Source: Haloechinothrix halophila YIM 93223 (GTDB lineage: Bacteria; Actinomycetota; Actinomycetes; Mycobacteriales; Pseudonocardiaceae). From it: a stretch of 64,000 nucleotides of DNA. The stretch is from NCBI RefSeq assembly GCF_000504245.1, contig NZ_KI632509.1:2709751-2773750 (forward strand), given 5' to 3'. Under the pieces are notes generated by a model, which saw only the letters and a list, made by a program, of their open reading frames with translations, was not told where the DNA came from and did no database searches. Position numbers and translations under genes: made by a program. Shown here piece after piece: positions 27,301 to 34,439 of the stretch; position 1 is the stretch's first letter; each line of letters opens with the position of its first letter.

Positions 27301-27491
27301 TGGTGAACTGGCTCGGTTTCCAGCTCTATAGCCCCGAGAAACCTGTCACCGCTCAACTAGCGGAGGTCTGTGACAAAGCCGGACGATCCCGCGACTTCGC
27401 GCTGTTCCAACGTTATGGACTAATTCCGGGAGGAACCATCGCTGAGCACTGGACAGTCCCGCTCCGCGCTCTCCAGGTGGGATTTGAGTGA
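24381..27491 (+). CDS. STAND-like P-loop ATPase with long TPR/Sel1-like array
   Basis: The 1036-residue protein starts at GTG 24381, with AAGGAG about 11 bases upstream. Residues 86-100 (STVVFAVSNGTAGKT) hold a Walker A-like loop, GTAGKT followed by Arg. Residues 146-158 (TVVWLDDAEQYLL) are a Walker B strand with two Asp. A helical winged region follows to about 400. The rest, about residues 410-1036, is a regular array of 34-36-residue helical repeats (ALARMLWEAGRIDEAHRCY, TWLDTAAEHGARDVMALGAL). A central NTPase with a C-terminal repeat sensor is the plan of STAND proteins, which include bacterial defence sensors. Its stop overlaps the start of a membrane-protein gene. It lies among mobile-element debris. 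Defence is inference; regulation or signalling is equally possible. Confidence 0.85.
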   Translation: MGNEGLLTPGGRQLEEHTRQLDERLYMPYVERLEYLPVGELSAPLLSLPGGQLHLPGEEPRLPKYLSRDVDRVLVQRVERAARGTSTVVFAVSNGTAGKTRACWEAIQHRRPDGTLALAGWRVWPTLSPIAPDELLESCGELSPQTVVWLDDAEQYLLGSDDKMGDQVAKALRELLLDQRRAPVLIIGTLLARSWGALTRRAAPGERDAYPHARKLLTGQDVRIPDFLTASEIERAQKLPDRVLADAARYARRGDVIQYVAAGPDLRRRVTNADYRSMAVLSALVQFRRIATARSVSLLFLERTSPCYLTDSEKSTLSQSWVAEAIADLTRPGTGGRSVLIPNYPTADGSGQPRYTLDDYLDRQRFSVVTRPGDPARLWAELRREVAPHELRPAAEEAQRRSLLREAALLYVSSHEAGDPTAMPALARMLWEAGRIDEAHRCYEIAIANGDHESLPPARKMLVAAGRRQAALDLIQSTLGTTTREGATQTALTYAEIGDRAAAVSWFRKAARRGDDTSVYVATEMMVEDDRDRLPEAIAWLEELVTTGNTDALAAGATAIAEKNDVDAAVRWLRGLADRGDSDLLLAGARWLFAEGLCEEALTWLDTAAEHGARDVMALGALVLVSCGLPSEALEWARRAAEFDEYAPYIAIADAFREAGLLRRALECYDTAARAGEPLAYQKAVETAADLGYVDEAKAWRNRAVRAKSDVDVGAMCARVAANGKTAEAAQWFFHDADASNPECLSPLIRYLATDRAHMEQAIAWYQTANEVDRSQALCSIASLLARDHNAQNIAADLFEHAGNAGASHAYISTARIWINTNRGHQAVGVLRKAKALGEPQASTYLAIAHASRFEFEIALDNLKESFDRNDFSAAAPVALQVFRHTQSSEHRHNNGQYDLEDTHPPEWATDPPPRTVALDVLTRAIEAGDIDALVCKAQLLASTQRFSEAIEMYLRAIATGEVTDSPRARERSVVNWLGFQLYSPEKPVTAQLAEVCDKAGRSRDFALFQRYGLIPGGTIAEHWTVPLRALQVGFE

Positions 27492-27922
27492 ATCTGCAAG
27501 CAGTTGATGTCATTATCGGCGCCGTCATCGGAATGACAGGAACATTGGCTGCCCCACTCGTGACATTACGATCCGAACGGAAGGTGCGTCGTTACGAGCG
27601 GATGGTCGACGCCTATGCGGAAGGGCTGCGCCGGGCACTCGAGGCAATCCAATCCGACACCACCGCGCGACGCCACGTCTACTCCCTGCTCGTGGAATCC
27701 TCAGCGAAAATCAAGGTGCTGGGCAGCAAAGCAGGAACGAGGAGATTCGTCGCCATCACCAACCTCGTCGGGGAGTTCCACGACAGAACATGGGACACCA
27801 CAACTGCGGCACTCCTGAGCGAGCGGACAGAACACTTCGCGGCCCAAGTCAGACGCGACGTGGGCACCGAACCCGCCAGGTCGGCATGGGTACGGCTGAG
27901 GCGCTGGAGACGACCAGCCTGA
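27488..27922 (+). CDS. Small membrane protein coupled to the STAND-like ATPase
   Basis: The 144-residue protein starts at GTG 27488, overlapping the ATPase stop by 4 bp. An N-terminal hydrophobic segment (about residues 6-27, VDVIIGAVIGMTGTLAAPLV) precedes a basic stop-transfer patch (RSERKVRRYER). A cytoplasmic helical domain of about 110 residues then follows (DAYAEGLRRALEAIQSDTTA, RRFVAITNLVGEFHDRTWD). This gives an N-anchored protein with a coiled-coil-like cytoplasmic part. No family is recognised. The tight coupling implies joint function with the ATPase, for example as its membrane-located partner or effector. Confidence 0.7.
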   Translation: MNLQAVDVIIGAVIGMTGTLAAPLVTLRSERKVRRYERMVDAYAEGLRRALEAIQSDTTARRHVYSLLVESSAKIKVLGSKAGTRRFVAITNLVGEFHDRTWDTTTAALLSERTEHFAAQVRRDVGTEPARSAWVRLRRWRRPA

Positions 27923-27958
27923 GGGTGACGAGGCTGGACCGCCGCGCACGCCATGGAC

Positions 27959-28231
27959 TCAGCGACGGCATCGCCCGGCACCGTCGGCGACGATGTAGCC
28001 GTATGCTGCGCGTCCGCCCTGGTGCCTGCGCTCGTTGAGCACGTGGGCGTCCATCGCTGCACGCACTCGCGCCTGCACATGCTGGCGTTCGGACTCGCTC
28101 ATTTCCGTCCAGCATGCTCATCAGCATCTCGTGGGACGGGTTGCGCGGGTCGAACTTGCCGCCAAGCTCTGGCACCTACAGGTCAACGTCGTAGGCGGTG
28201 AACTCGGTGTGATTAGCGAGAACAACGTGGC
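27959..28231 (-). pseudogene. Serine recombinase fragment, broken by a stop and a frameshift
   Basis: Read leftward, the sequence gives HVVLANHTEFTAYDVDL, a TAG stop, then VPELGGKFDPRNPSHEMLMS. After a frame change it gives MSESERQHVQARVRAAMDAH and NERRHQGGRAAYGYIVADG. These pieces in this order are the central part of actinomycete site-specific serine recombinases (end of the catalytic domain into the recombinase domain). The N-terminal catalytic Ser region and the C-terminal zinc/coiled-coil part are absent. It marks a former integrative element at this site. Confidence 0.65.
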
Positions 28232-28244
28232 ACGAGCGAGCGCA

Positions 28245-28881
28245 TCACGTTCGGCCGAATCGGAGGCGGCTTCGAACTGGTCGTGACCTAGCAGTCAGGA
28301 CGCCATTTGTGTCACGCCGCCATTGTTGGCCTTCGGCATCGCGGAACTCACACTCGATCGCCAACGATGCGTGCGGCAGCCATCCCCGTCCCGTGATACC
28401 GAACACCTGCCGAACCACGTCCTTCGCGTCGGGTACCCCCGCCGTGAGGTTCTCGGTCAGTGCATCAATAACCATCGTCGTTGCACCCCGGTCCTCGACC
28501 GGCTCGCGTGTTGGGCTGACAGTGCCCAGGCTGTAGCGGCGTTGTACGTCCCCGCTCCCTAACTGAATGGTCACGTCGAAGGCTGGAAGGGGGCTGCCGT
28601 TGTGCAGAAACACCGTTGCAGACGGCGGGGATTCTCCACTTGTCAGCCAGACTGCGAACGCTGCGGCCTGCTCACGGCGAGCGCGCGCAGTCGTGTGCAA
28701 GTAGTTGCGCCACCACCACGGCTGCGGTGCCGCTGAACAGCGCCGCGACGGCCGCAACTACGGTCGTAACCCACGACTGCTGCGGGGCCTGCACGACAAC
28801 GGTTGGCGGTGGTTGCACGTCAATGACCCAGGCCACTACTGACGCTACGAGCGTACACAAACAAAGCGTAGGGCGGCCCAC
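28245..28881 (-). pseudogene. Frameshifted small membrane protein gene
   Basis: The leftward frame from 28881 gives an N-terminus with a hydrophobic segment (VVVQAPQQSWVTTVVAAVAA, LFSGTAAVVVAQLL) and stops at 28672. A second frame, overlapping near a GTGGTGGTGG run at about 28720, continues the same kind of protein (NYLHTTARARREQAAAFAVW, TVFLHNGSPLPAFDVTIQLG) to a stop at 28245. Joined, they make a natural anchor-plus-beta-sandwich protein of about 200 residues, a type seen in actinomycetes. The simplest reading is a single-base frameshift in the GTG repeat, either a true mutation or a sequencing error. Confidence 0.55.
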
Positions 28882-29343
28882 ACTCGACGCCCGCCTGGGG
28901 CGCTACACGCGAGTGACCTAGACACGATCGGCTGCGCGACACGGTATTTCGGACGCCGCCATGCGCACCGCCGACCGCCCCGCGCCTTCGCGGCTCGTGC
29001 TCTGCGCACCATCTGGCAGCGATCAAAAGCAGTCGGACGGTTCGAATATCTACACTGCGTCAGCATTTGTTGGTCGGGTGTCCCCAGCATTCAGCCCCGG
29101 GCCAACCGACCAACGAAAAGAAGCGCCAGCCCAGGCCGCGAACTCGCCGCCACCATCGGTACAATCGCCCCACGACCCCACCCGAAACTGGGCGCGCGCC
29201 GCCCGCAGGGGGCGAAACCCGTTAGTCCGCGCGTCGCGCCGTGCCCATGAAGCAGCCGCCTCGTGCTGGCCACACTGATCTCGAACAACTGCGCGAGTTC
29301 CTGATCGCGGTGCACACAACAGGTGCTCACGTATAGCCCTCCT
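28882..29343. other. Region without an intact gene left of the IS3 element
   Basis: About 460 bp with no convincing gene. The leftward strand next to the IS end reads RDQELAQLFEISVASTRRLL, which looks like a helix-turn-helix remnant, possibly from a gene cut by the insertion. It is not strong enough to name. Confidence 0.3.
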
Positions 29344-29367
29344 CTGTCAAGCTGATTTTGGGCAGGT
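29344..29367 (+). repeat. Left terminal inverted repeat of the IS3 element
   Basis: The left end begins CTGTCAAGCTGAT and continues to GGGCAGGT. It is the inverted partner of 30970-30993 with a four-base mismatch block and a one-base offset in the middle. Confidence 0.75.
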
Positions 29368-29419
29368 GATCTTCCCGAAATTGTTGGTGTGAGGGCGTGC
29401 GAAGGAGACCGAGTCGCTC

Positions 29420-29830
29420 GTGACGGATGAGCATGCGGAGGGTGCGCCGGATGTGGAGGTTCGGGCGTACAAGCCGCCGCGGAGCTACACCGCGGCGTAT
29501 AAGAAGCGGATCTTGGCCGAGTACGAGCAGCTTGACCGGGCGGGCAAGGGTGCCTTGCTGCGCCGAGAGGGCTTGTACAACCAGTTGATCTCGCATTGGC
29601 GTAAGCAGCGTGACCAGGGCGCGTTCGAGGCCCTGGATCGTCCGGTCGGCCGGCCGAAGGCCGATCCGCGCGATCGGGAACTGGCGAAGCTGCGGGCCGA
29701 GAAGGAGAAGTTGGAGGCCGAGCTAGGCAAGGCCCGCACCGTGATCGAGGTGCAGGGAAAGCTCTCCGCGCTGCTGGATCAGCTCGCCACCAGCAGCCCC
29801 GCCGACGACGACGGGGGCGAGCCACGATGA
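29420..29830 (+). CDS. IS3-family transposase OrfA
   Basis: The 136-residue protein starts at GTG 29420, with AAGGAGACC upstream. It has a helix-turn-helix of the transposase_8/IS3 OrfA type ([34 protein letters not shown]) and a leucine-rich coiled coil ([20 protein letters not shown]) for multimerisation. Its TGA overlaps the OrfB ATG (ATGA), so OrfB is made by coupling or by programmed fusion. OrfA itself appears intact and could still bind the element ends. Confidence 0.9.
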   Translation: MTDEHAEGAPDVEVRAYKPPRSYTAAYKKRILAEYEQLDRAGKGALLRREGLYNQLISHWRKQRDQGAFEALDRPVGRPKADPRDRELAKLRAEKEKLEAELGKARTVIEVQGKLSALLDQLATSSPADDDGGEPR

Positions 29831-30959
29831 GCACGGGCACCGAGATGACCGCAACGGTTACTGATGCGGCGCCTGGCGAGGCCGACGCCGGCGTCGGTCC
29901 GGAAGGGGTGTTCGCCGCGGCGCAGCAGGCCGCGTGTGACGAGCTCGCTGATCTGGTCGGGCGGGTGCAGGCGTGCCGGGCGACTGGGTTGGCGCGTTCG
30001 ACCTACTACCGGCACAACCGGGCTAGCCCGGCACCTGTACGTCCGGCGCCGACGCCGCACACCGAGCGGAGCCAGCCTCGCGCGCTGTCGGCCGCCGAGC
30101 GGGCACGGGTGCGCGAGCTGCTCAACAGTCCGGAGCACGTCGATGAGGCCCCGGCCACGGTGTGGGCCAAGCTCCTCGACGCTGGTGAGTACTACTGCTC
30201 GGTGTCGACGATGTATCGGATCCTGCGTGAGCACGGTGAGGTGCGCGAACGCCGTCGGCAGGCCAGTCATCCGCCACGGGTGAAACCGGAGCTGGTGGCC
30301 ACGAAGCCGAACCAGGTGTGGTCCTGGGATATCACGAAACTGGCTGGTCCTGCCCGCGGTATCTGGTTCAGCTTGTACGTGATCATCGACATCTACAGTC
30401 GCTACACACCCGGCTGGATGATCACCCACCGCGAGGACCAGGAACTCGCCCGCCGGTTCCTGCGCGAGTCGATCACCAAGCACCACGTCGATCCGGACAC
30501 GCTGACCCTGCACGCCGACCGGGGAGCGGCGATGAAAAGCAAAACCGTCGCCGAGATGCTGTCCGACCTGCACGTCACCCGGTCGCATTCGCGGCCGAAG
30601 ACCTCGAACGACAACCCCTACAGCGAGGCGCAGTTCAAACGCTGAAGTACCGGCCGGTCTTTCCCGAGAAGTTCGACTCCATCGAACACGCCCGCGGCTT
30701 CTGCGGCGAGTTCTTCCACTGGTACAACCACGATCATCGCCATACCGGCGTCGGCCTGCACACCCCGGTGTCAGTCCACTTCGGAACCGCACACGAGATC
30801 CGCCAGCAGCGCTCCGGAGTTCTTGCCGACGCTTACGCCGCGAACCCCGAACGGTTCGTTCGCGGCACCCCGCAACCCCCGAGGCTGCCCGGCGCGGTCT
30901 GGATCAACAAGCCCACCAACACCGACAAGGAGATGCCCCGAGGCCACTCAACCAATTAA
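29827..30959 (+). pseudogene. IS3-family transposase OrfB, single-base frameshift
   Basis: The frame from ATG 29827 encodes the DDE integrase core: first Asp in VWSWDITKLAG, second Asp in LTLHADRGAAMKS. It reaches NPYSEAQFKR and stops at 30645. The usual family sequence reads SEAQFKTLKYRPVFP, and this continuation lies in the next frame (LKYRPVFPEKFDSIEHARGF) to a stop at 30959. The A-run at 30637-30639 has one A too few, which restores everything if added. The catalytic Glu of SEAQFK is before the break, but the C-terminal third is lost, so activity is unlikely. Confidence 0.88.
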
Positions 30960-30969
30960 TTCAGCTCTC

Positions 30970-30993
30970 AACCTGCCTTGATCAGCTTGACAG
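30970..30993 (-). repeat. Right terminal inverted repeat of the IS3 element
   Basis: The right end reads inward as CTGTCAAGCTGATCAAGGCA, an inverted partner of the left end at 29344. Confidence 0.75.
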
Positions 30994-31139
30994 CTTCCGC
31001 CCGGAAGGAACGTTCCTACGCCGAGGCCACAGGGGCCTCGTGGTTCGTTTTGTCCGCCGAGCACGGGCTCGTCGCCCCAGCCACAGTTCTCCAGCCCTAT
31101 GAGCTGCGGCTTGCCGACACGTCGCACGGCTCAATTTAG
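30994..31139 (+). pseudogene. C-terminal fragment of a DUF6884-like gene
   Basis: Directly after the IS3 right end, an open frame without a start gives RKERSYAEATGASWFVLSAE, then HGLVAPATVLQPYELRLADT, and stops at 31137-31139. The W-F-x-L-S-A-x-H-G-L-x-x-P motif is characteristic of DUF6884-type proteins found on actinomycete mobile elements. The 5' part is missing. The left flank of the IS does not supply it, so there was a deletion as well as an insertion. Confidence 0.5.
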
Positions 31140-31268
31140 CGCGGCCAAACATCGCTCCCGGCGCCCAATTCGACGAGCACCTCGCGGCCAAAGGCGTGTT
31201 CGGTGATCAATCGCCGGACCTTGCAGCGCGCAGACGTTGCCTGCGCCGCCGCGGTCGCGGCCGGCGAT

Positions 31269-32609
31269 CTAGCCTCGGATGACGTCGATGACGAGCGGAC
31301 GTCGTGTGGGTGGGGTCTTCGAGATGACGATGCCGGCTGACAACGCGGACACTGCGGCGGGCACGGCGTCGGGTGTGTCGGTGTGCAGTTCGGCGAGCGG
31401 CTGACCTGAGCTGATCCGATCACCTTCGGTTACGAGTAACCGGACCCCCGCAGCGTGCTGGACGGTCGCGCCCGGCGCGATTCTGCCCGCACCCAGCCGC
31501 CACGCGGAGATGCCGACGGCAAGCGCGTCCATTTCGGATACGATGCCGTCATCATCGGCCTCGAGGACGTGTATGTGCTTCGGCGAGGGCAGTGGAGCGT
31601 CCGGATCGCCGCCTTGTGCCCGGATCATTTTGCACCACACTTCATAGGCCTGCCCCGACGCGAGTATGGGTTCGAGATCCACATCCGGCAGTCCAGCCAG
31701 ATGCAGCATTTCCCTGGCGAGAGTCAGTGTCAGCTCCACGACGTCATCGGGGCCGGCGCCTCGCAGCACATCGACGGCTTCGGCCACCTCGACGGCGTTG
31801 CCTGCCGTGCGCCCTAGCGGTGTAGCCATATCGGTGAGCAGTGCGGTGGTCGCGACGCCGTGGGAGCGCCCGATCTCGACCATGGTCTGCGCGAGCTCAG
31901 CCGCCTGCTCGCGTGACTTCATGAAGGCGCCGGAGCCGACCTTGACGTCGAGCACCAGCGACTGGGGTCCTGCCGCGATCTTCTTGCTCATGATGGAGCT
32001 GGCGATCAATGGGATGGATTCCACCGTCGCGGTGACGTCGCGGAGCGCGTAGAGCTTCCGGTCAGCGGGAGCCAGAGCAGTGCTCGCGGCCGCGACCACT
32101 GCTCTGATATTGGTAAGCTGACTGATCATTTCCGCGGTGGACAGGTTGGCCCGCCAGCCGGGGATGGACTCGAGTTTGTCCAGCGTGCCGCCGGTGTGCC
32201 CGAGTCCCCGGCCGGACAGTTGCGGCACGGCGGCTCCGCAGGCGGCGACCAGCGGCGCGAGCACCAGCGTGACCTTGTCGCCAACACCGCCGGTCGAGTG
32301 TTTGTCGACGGTAGGGCGGTCGACGGGCAGCCAGAGCCGTTCGCCGGAGTCGATCATCGCAGTCGTCCAGTGGGCGGTCTCCGCGCTATCCATCCCGTGG
32401 ATGCGGATGGCCATAGCGAGCGCGGCCATCTGAGCCTCGGTGACCATGCCTTTGGTGTAGGCGTCGACGACCCAGTCGATCCACTCACCAGGTAGCGGCG
32501 CGCCGTCGCGTTTTGCGCCGATGATGTCGACCGCATGGACAACACCGTCGCCCGAAGTCTCGCCCTGAGCGGGCGGGAACGGCCGACGAGAGGGACGCCC
32601 AACGCTCAT
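31269..32609 (-). CDS. deoA: Thymidine phosphorylase
   Basis: The 446-residue protein has all signatures of pyrimidine nucleoside phosphorylases. These include VDKHSTGGVGDKVTLVLAP, the phosphate-binding and family signature, then SGRGLGHTGGTLDKLESIPG, and SIMSKKIAAGPQSLVLDVKV. It splits thymidine (and deoxyuridine) with phosphate to base plus 2-deoxyribose-1-phosphate. Three ATGs lie in frame (32621, 32615, 32609). The third has GGAG six bases upstream and is chosen. It is the last gene of the leftward transporter-salvage run after cdd, as in other deo/nup operons. Its C-terminal domain (LLVTEGDRISSGQPLAELHT) is complete. Confidence 0.94.
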   Translation of the reverse strand: MSVGRPSRRPFPPAQGETSGDGVVHAVDIIGAKRDGAPLPGEWIDWVVDAYTKGMVTEAQMAALAMAIRIHGMDSAETAHWTTAMIDSGERLWLPVDRPTVDKHSTGGVGDKVTLVLAPLVAACGAAVPQLSGRGLGHTGGTLDKLESIPGWRANLSTAEMISQLTNIRAVVAAASTALAPADRKLYALRDVTATVESIPLIASSIMSKKIAAGPQSLVLDVKVGSGAFMKSREQAAELAQTMVEIGRSHGVATTALLTDMATPLGRTAGNAVEVAEAVDVLRGAGPDDVVELTLTLAREMLHLAGLPDVDLEPILASGQAYEVWCKMIRAQGGDPDAPLPSPKHIHVLEADDDGIVSEMDALAVGISAWRLGAGRIAPGATVQHAAGVRLLVTEGDRISSGQPLAELHTDTPDAVPAAVSALSAGIVISKTPPTRRPLVIDVIRG

Positions 32610-32709
32610 GTTCATCTCCAATGCCTGACTGTCAGTCGCGTGAGCGAGCGGGACGGGCGCCGGACTGCGAATGAACGGAAGGCTTCGTTCGGTACACCAT
32701 TCGGCGCGG

Positions 32710-33123
32710 TCACGGCAGGTCCTCCGGGCCGAAGGCGTCCGGCAGCACGTCGGACATCGGCAGCACGCCGCGCGGAGTGTCGACCAGGCACGACGACCCG
32801 CCGAGCTCGAACAGGATCTGGCGGCACCTGCCGCATGGCATCAGCAGGTCGCCGTCACCGCTGCGGCAAGCGACCGCGACCAGGCGTCCGCCGCCGGTCA
32901 GCCGCAGCTGCCCGGCCAGCGTGCACTCGGCGCACAGGCCGACGCCGTAGGATGCGTTCTCCACGTTGCAGCCAGTGACGACCCTGCCGTCGTCGACAAG
33001 GGCTGCGGCGCCGACCCGCAGCCCGGAGTACGGGCAGTACGCGCTCGCCGCGGCCGTCGCGGCCGCATCCCGCAACGCGACCCAGTCGATGTCAGTCTCG
33101 ATGTCCATCACCAGCTCACTCAC
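32710..33123 (-). CDS. cdd: Cytidine deaminase
   Basis: The 137-residue protein is a small homotetrameric-type cytidine deaminase. The proton-shuttle Glu and first zinc Cys are in GLCAECTLAG (Cys64, Glu66), and the other two zinc ligands are in LLMPCGRCRQILFELGG (Cys97, Cys100). N-terminal YCPYSGLRVGAA and GCNVENASYG bind the nucleoside. It converts (deoxy)cytidine to (deoxy)uridine, feeding the phosphorylase encoded next. GTG 33123 overlaps the permease stop (GTGA) and ATG 33108 is an alternative five codons in. The much longer open frame upstream is a permease shadow. Confidence 0.93.
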   Translation of the reverse strand: MSELVMDIETDIDWVALRDAAATAAASAYCPYSGLRVGAAALVDDGRVVTGCNVENASYGVGLCAECTLAGQLRLTGGGRLVAVACRSGDGDLLMPCGRCRQILFELGGSSCLVDTPRGVLPMSDVLPDAFGPEDLP

Positions 33124-34409
33124 GATTTGATGTAGGGCTGGCCGTTGAACGCTGGCGGCCGGATCCGCCCGACGAGACCGGCCACCGCGAAGATCGTCAG
33201 CAGATACGGCGCCATCAGCATGAACTCGCTCGGGATCGGCGAGCCGATGATGCCGAGCACGCTCTGCAGGTTGTTGGCGAAGCCGAACAGCAGCGCGGCG
33301 AACACCGCACCGATCGGCGTCCATCGGCCCATGATCATCGCGGCGAGCGCGATGAATCCGGCACCGGCCGTCATCTCCGGGCTGAACAGGCCGACCGCGC
33401 CGAGCGTGAAGTACGCCCCGCCGAGCCCGGCCAGCGCGCCACCGAGCAGCACGTTGCGGAACCGCACCTCGTTCACCTGAATGCCTGCCGTGTCGGCGGC
33501 TTCGGGGTGCTCGCCGACGGCCCGGACCCGCAGGCCCCACCGGGTGCGGAACAGGGCGATATGGGCCAGCACCACCACGACGTACATGATGTAGACGATG
33601 ATGGTCTGGTGGAACAGCACCGGTCCGATCACCGGGATCTCGCTCAGCAGCGGGATTTCCAGCCGGGGGAACCGGCCCGGTGAGTTCCAGGTGTCCTTCA
33701 TGGGGCTGAGCAGTCTGCTGTACAGGAAGTTCGTCACGCCGATGACCAGCACGTTGAGCACGACACCGACGATGATCTGGTTGACGAAGTAGCGCACGGT
33801 GAAGACCGCGAGCACCCACGCGACCAGCAGGCCGGCGAGCGGCGCGGCGATCAGCCCGACCCAGAGGTTGCCCACCAGCGAGGCGACGACGCCGGACAGG
33901 AACGCGCCGGCGAGTAACTGTCCCTCGATGGCGATGTTGATGACGCCGGTGCGTTCGCCCATCATCCCGCACAGCGCGCCGAAGATCAGCGGCACCGAGA
34001 GCGCGAGCGTGCCCTGCAACGCCGAGGTCAGCGAGATCTCGGAGCCGGCGACGGCCCAGGTCAAGAAGGCGAGCACGAACGCGACGCCGAAGGTGATCGA
34101 CAGCCACAGCGGCACCCTGCGGCCCAGGTAGGTCTGCCACGTCGCGTAGCACGCGAGGCCGAGACACACCAGGGCGAGCAGGATCGCGGCCAGCTTCGAC
34201 GGCACCGAGATCGGCGCGAGCTGGATCGCGTCGTCCCGCAGCGACAGCCCGTAAGTGCTCTGCCGCCCACCCTCGGGCAGGATGCCGAAGACGACGAGGG
34301 CGAGCAGTCCGAATACGCCGAACATGATCGGCGTGCGCCAGTGCCGGGTGAGGACGACGGCCGCTTCGGTGTCCGGGCTCTCTGCCGGACGAGTCGCAAG
34401 CTGTGTCAT
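33120..34409 (-). CDS. Nucleoside ABC transporter permease (second)
   Basis: The 429-residue membrane protein starts at ATG 34409 with AGGAGGTCAGACGCC upstream. It has about 10-11 hydrophobic segments and the hallmark loops of BPD_transp_2 nucleoside permeases: GMMGERTGVINIAIEGQLLA and GLRVRAVGEHPEAADTAGIQ. It pairs with the permease at 35608-36819, the RbsA-like ATPase and the BMP lipoprotein, equivalent to NupP/NupQ of Gram-positive nucleoside importers. An extended cytoplasmic N-terminus and a large periplasmic loop (about residues 45-110) precede the conserved part. The IS110 copy sits directly upstream and separates it from the rest of the operon, so expression may be reduced or rely on promoter activity from the insertion. 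Confidence 0.9.
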   Translation of the reverse strand: MTQLATRPAESPDTEAAVVLTRHWRTPIMFGVFGLLALVVFGILPEGGRQSTYGLSLRDDAIQLAPISVPSKLAAILLALVCLGLACYATWQTYLGRRVPLWLSITFGVAFVLAFLTWAVAGSEISLTSALQGTLALSVPLIFGALCGMMGERTGVINIAIEGQLLAGAFLSGVVASLVGNLWVGLIAAPLAGLLVAWVLAVFTVRYFVNQIIVGVVLNVLVIGVTNFLYSRLLSPMKDTWNSPGRFPRLEIPLLSEIPVIGPVLFHQTIIVYIMYVVVVLAHIALFRTRWGLRVRAVGEHPEAADTAGIQVNEVRFRNVLLGGALAGLGGAYFTLGAVGLFSPEMTAGAGFIALAAMIMGRWTPIGAVFAALLFGFANNLQSVLGIIGSPIPSEFMLMAPYLLTIFAVAGLVGRIRPPAFNGQPYIKS

Positions 34410-34439
34410 GGCGTCTGACCTCCTGCGTGCCTCATGATC

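Larger units (their letters stand above)
29344..30993 (+). mobile_element. IS3-family insertion sequence with damaged transposase
   Basis: The element is bounded by imperfect terminal inverted repeats. The left end at 29344 begins CTGTCAAGCTGATTTTGGGC, and the complement of the right end at 30993 begins CTGTCAAGCTGATCAAGGCA. Thus 13 bases match exactly, followed by a GGCAGGT match with a one-base offset. Inside are OrfA and a DDE-type OrfB overlapping by 4 bp. OrfB is frameshifted, so this copy is probably immobile. No clear target-site duplication flanks it. To the right it abuts a DUF6884-like gene fragment. Confidence 0.88.

Noticed and set aside
29050-29319. Leftward frame left of the IS3 with a helix-turn-helix look
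   Set aside because: The HTH-like piece is short and the rest is Gly/Arg-rich without structure. Kept only as a remark in the intergenic entry.
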